The translations under genes and the position numbers were made by a program. The notes beneath the pieces were generated by a model. That model ran no database searches. It worked only from the letters and a program-made list of their open reading frames with translations, and was not told the origin of the DNA. A DNA stretch of 64,000 nucleotides from Mytilus edulis (Eukaryota > Mollusca > Bivalvia > Mytilida > Mytilidae): positions 19,970,746 to 20,034,745 of the forward strand of contig NC_092354.1 of the NCBI RefSeq assembly GCF_963676685.1, read 5' to 3'. Below are positions 60,408-64,000 of this stretch, piece after piece. Each line of letters opens with the position of its first letter. The first letter of the stretch is position 1.

Positions 60408-62785
60408 CTACAAACCATTAATTTCTGTAAAATCAACATAATAGATACCAATTCCTCCTATATCTAAAAGTAACCACACTATATCAGTATGTCCTACTAG
60501 ACTTGCTATGTACAGAGGACTCCGGCCTTTGTTGTCACAAAGGTCAACGTTGGGATTCATCTCTAACAACAACTTTACTATATCAGTATGTCCTTCCTGA
60601 CTTGCCATGTACAATGGACTACAGCCAGTGTTATCACACAGATCAATGTTAGCATTTTTCTCTATCAACAATTTTACTATTTCAGTATTTCCATTCTGAC
60701 TTGCCTTGTACAGTGGACTACAGCCATCATTGTCACATAGATCAACGTTAGGATTCTTTTCTAACAACAACTTTACTATGTCAGTATGTCCTTTATGACT
60801 TGCCTGTCTCAGTGGACCCCATCCATGATTGTTACAGAGATCTACATTAGGATTCTGCTCTAACAACAACTTCACTATTTCAACATATCCATTTTGGCTT
60901 GCATGATACAAAGGACTGCAGCCAGTTCTCTTGCTACATAGATCGATTTTTGGATTTCTCTCTAACAACAACTTTACTATTTCAGTATGTCCGTTCTGAC
61001 TTGCTATGCACAGAGGACTACATCCATTGTTGTCACAGAGATCTACATTAGGATTCTTTTCTAACAACAACTTTACTATTTCAGTATGTCCGTTCTGACT
61101 TGCTATGCACAGAGGACTACATCCATTGTTGTCACTGTGATTTATATTAGGATTCTTCTCTAACAACAACTTCACTATTTCAACATATCTATTTTGGCAT
61201 GCATGATACAAAGGACTGCAGCCAGTTCTTTTGCTACATAGATCGATGTTTGCATTTCTCTCTAATAACAATCTTACTATATCTGTATGTCCGTTATGAC
61301 TAGCCATGAGCAGAGGACTACAGCTGTCATTGCAACATATATCAACATCAGGATTCCTCTCTAACAACAACTTTACTATTTCAGTATGTCCTTCCTGACT
61401 GGCAATGTACAGTCCAGTAACGCCATTGTTTTGACATTGATTCACATCTACATCATTGTGTATCATCCACTGTAACATATCAGTATAACCACCAAAACAA
61501 GTTTGTATCAGCGGTGTAGTACCTGATCCATGGTGCTCTTTTGGTAAAACTGTGTCACATTTATTGGCTAATGTGACTTGAAGTGATTTATCCAGATTTT
61601 GTAAATGCTTTAACAGCTGTTGTCTAAATTCTGAAACTGTCAAATTGTTGTTCATCAATGTAACACTCACTTTTCCTGTTGACCAGTCCTTTATAAACCT
61701 TTCTAAATACAATTCAAAATAATCTTCTGGTATTTGAATAATAAACTCTATATTACTGTCCCTGTCATCTGTTGATTTCCTCCATACGAAGCGTTCATGT
61801 ACTAAATCGCTATCACCATGGTCTATAATACATTCAATCATTTTCTGACCAAAGTAATAAGCAAGAAAGTCAAACAATTTATCATGTAAAGTTTTGTAAA
61901 TACCATTCTGGTTATGTACAAATGTACCTTCTAGAGTGAAAAGGGCCTCATTAAGTTTTGCTTTGGAAGTACCTCTGTTTAATCCACAAGCATCACATGT
62001 AGCTTTGATAAGATGCCGTTGCTCACGTGTTACTGTACCCTGGATCCATTTGTCTGGCAGTTGATTATTAAACAGAACTAATAAAGCTAGACTGCATATT
62101 TTATAGTTCCCTTCATCGCCATGCCTACTCAAACTGTCTAGTTCATTTTGATAGACGAAAAATGGATTTTTGAAAAATTCCTTAACATCGCCATGTTTTT
62201 CCCAATGATATAAAGAGCACAAAAGTGGAAAGAATTCACTATTTTGTGATAATTTATCTATGTTGTCCAAGCTTGAATCAATATAAATGCTTGCCATATT
62301 ATCTTTTTCTTCAGATGTAAGGCATAACTTATCTGACATTAAATTACATTCACAGGACTTAAAAGGCTTTAATAGGTTAAACTTATCATCTCTATAAACT
62401 TGTAACCTACAAGATACAATAATCTTACAACATTTGTCTTCAATAACTGTGTTTATTACAGGTAACATTTGCTGCCAGTTTTCAATTTGCTGTTGGTTGG
62501 CAGTAAAATTTCCACAAATATCATCTACTATGAAGACTGTCTGTTTACCAGGTTGATAATAATCACTGATATTATCTGGTTTTCTCACTGGTATAATGTT
62601 GTACCCTTCTTTTTGTAAAACTAGTGCAGTGTGTCTTGCAATAAAAGATTTCCCTACTCCTGATGGGGCAGTTAAAGTCAAACAACTGTTGTTCTGTAAA
62701 CACCCGATGACGAACTCACTGGCTCTTGTAGTCACAAACATCTTATCCTTTATTTCCCATTCTTTTATTTCTTTTTCTATTTGGT
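60408..62785 (-). CDS. gene C exon 5: STAND NTPase with 11 ankyrin repeats
   Basis: Last exon of gene C. Acceptor AG at 62787-62786, phase 1, followed by DQIEKEIKEWEIKDK and the in-exon Met at 62741; 777 codons from that Met to TAG. Walker A APSGVGKS (25-32), Walker B VFIVDD (69-74), a helical region to about 405, then 11 ankyrin repeats. Repeats 3-4 and 6-7 share an unusual insertion CSKRTGCSPLYH, showing an internal duplication. The last residues after repeat 11 diverge (IGGIGIYYVDFTEINGL) just before the frameshifted stop. Exons for HEPN and linker are expected beyond 64000, so their state is unknown. It resembles A more than B in the NTPase and helical region (for example VTREQRHLIKATCDACGLNR in both A and C). 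Confidence 0.85.
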
Positions 62786-64000
62786 CTAAAAAATATTATA
62801 AAGTGTAGCTAATTAGAAATAAAACAATCACAATGTATATTAAGTTGACTGTGTCATAATAAGCAGGTAATTAATAGTGAATTACGTATGTGGTGTATGT
62901 TGTTGCAGATTTTGACATTAACGTCTCATCGCTAAAGGCTATTATGACGACCTGAAGTGTTATATGGGCTTTTCACAGTGGCCATCACATCCCATCTGAT
63001 TGTTTAAATAGTATTATAATTGAAACTACCCCGAGACAATGATATAATAAAACAAAGCAAAGAACTATACAAATATAACTGATAGTAAAAACATTTAAAA
63101 AAAACAAACATTAAAAGACATGGTTTATTGTAAATTTTCAAAGTTGACACCAAGATGTTCCATAAAATTAATTTATTTTAAGGCCAAAGGTAAATGACAC
63201 AAAAATAGTATAACAATATGCATCACCGTTAACAAAATATCCAACTTCATACCAAATGTCGTAATTCAAAGTCTAAAGAAAACATGTTTGGCTTAACCAA
63301 TGATGTATTTTTGCCCTATTGCAATGACTACATGCAAATTTGCATGTGTATGTCAAATGTCCCTTACATAGTAGAATAAAAAATCAAAGTCAATCAAATG
63401 TCCCTAATATGCATGTATATGTTAGCATTAAATCAGAGAAGAATGTGTCCATGGGACATAACAACCCTTCTTGTAAATATACTGCATATTAAGCAATGTT
63501 TTGAATAAAGGACAAAACTCCAATGAAAAGAGGGACCGAACTCGTGAACAGTGAAAATAACGTCACTCAAAGGAATAAGCATTGTATGTAAACTAAATAT
63601 CATTTGGGCGAAGTAAAATACAGTAAAAGTGCAGAAACTGCTAATTCAACATTTTTATATATCACACGAGCACGTTGAACGTACCACATGACATCTTGAT
63701 TTATCAAAGTTTCACAGTTTATACAATCCAACTTTTACTGACCTTTTATGATACTTGTCAGTTTTGAACAGCAAAATAACTCAGTTGCTTTTATTTACTA
63801 TTCAATATTCAACTTTTTAAGTCATGTTTTAATTCTTTTTCCTCTTTTCCACTGATTTGGATATTTCATGCTTTTTGAACAGACTAAGTTCGAAATAATG
63901 AAACACAAAAAAAAATCCTCCAAGAAAAGGGTCCCTTGTCAAAGAAGAGTTAGTGCGTAAATATACAACTGCTTGACTACAACACTGTGTGATACAATTT
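62786..64000 (-). other. gene C intron 4 (runs off the window)
   Basis: Intron upstream of exon 5, closely similar to A 14880-15400 ('aattaatagtg..ttacgtatg', 'gacattaacgtctcatc'). No exon 4 was found before the window end. In B this intron is 3.5 kb, so that is expected. Confidence 0.65.

Overview
The window is animal nuclear DNA: AT-rich, intron-containing, and full of dispersed repeats and minisatellites. Several repeats look like families I know from marine mussels: a short element with the core 'gatgtggtatgattgccaat', a tRNA-related SINE, and Penelope-like elements with hammerhead ribozymes. The best guess is a bivalve mollusc, probably a Mytilus-type mussel. This rests on pattern recognition, not on a database search.

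The real genes are three paralogues, all on the minus strand, in a tandem array: gene A (about 12.3-20.1 kb), gene B (35.7-47.4 kb) and gene C (60.4 kb to beyond the right edge). Each has one long last exon encoding a P-loop STAND-type NTPase (nSTAND3-like) followed by 33-residue ankyrin repeats. For B, four upstream exons can be joined with GT-AG junctions and matching phases. They encode a DZIP3/hRUL138-like HEPN domain and a short coiled-coil linker, giving a predicted 1432-residue HEPN - coiled coil - STAND NTPase - 23 x ANK protein. This NLR-like layout suggests an intracellular sensor, possibly in innate immunity. That role is inferred from architecture.

The copies differ in integrity. 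B looks intact. A keeps an open NTPase-ANK exon (13 repeats), but its HEPN exon 3 has an in-frame TGA and no copy of HEPN exon 1 was found. C keeps its NTPase-ANK exon (11 repeats), but a further repeat lies beyond the stop, apparently cut off by a one-base insertion. Its upstream exons would lie past 64000.

The duplicated unit includes introns and about 4 kb of 3' flank. Each gene is followed, in order, by a 41-bp-type minisatellite, a roughly 130-150 bp degenerate tandem array and further shared sequence. Between the genes lie a decayed zinc-knuckle Gag/ORF1-like pseudogene (23.6-24.8 kb), a Penelope-type reverse transcriptase fragment inside an intron of B (40.8-41.4 kb), two hammerhead motifs (17.1 and 46.9 kb), foldback elements (9.1-10.5 and 26.2-27.1 kb) and minisatellites (31.4-32.0, 54.1-55.3 kb). 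I found no convincing plus-strand protein gene.
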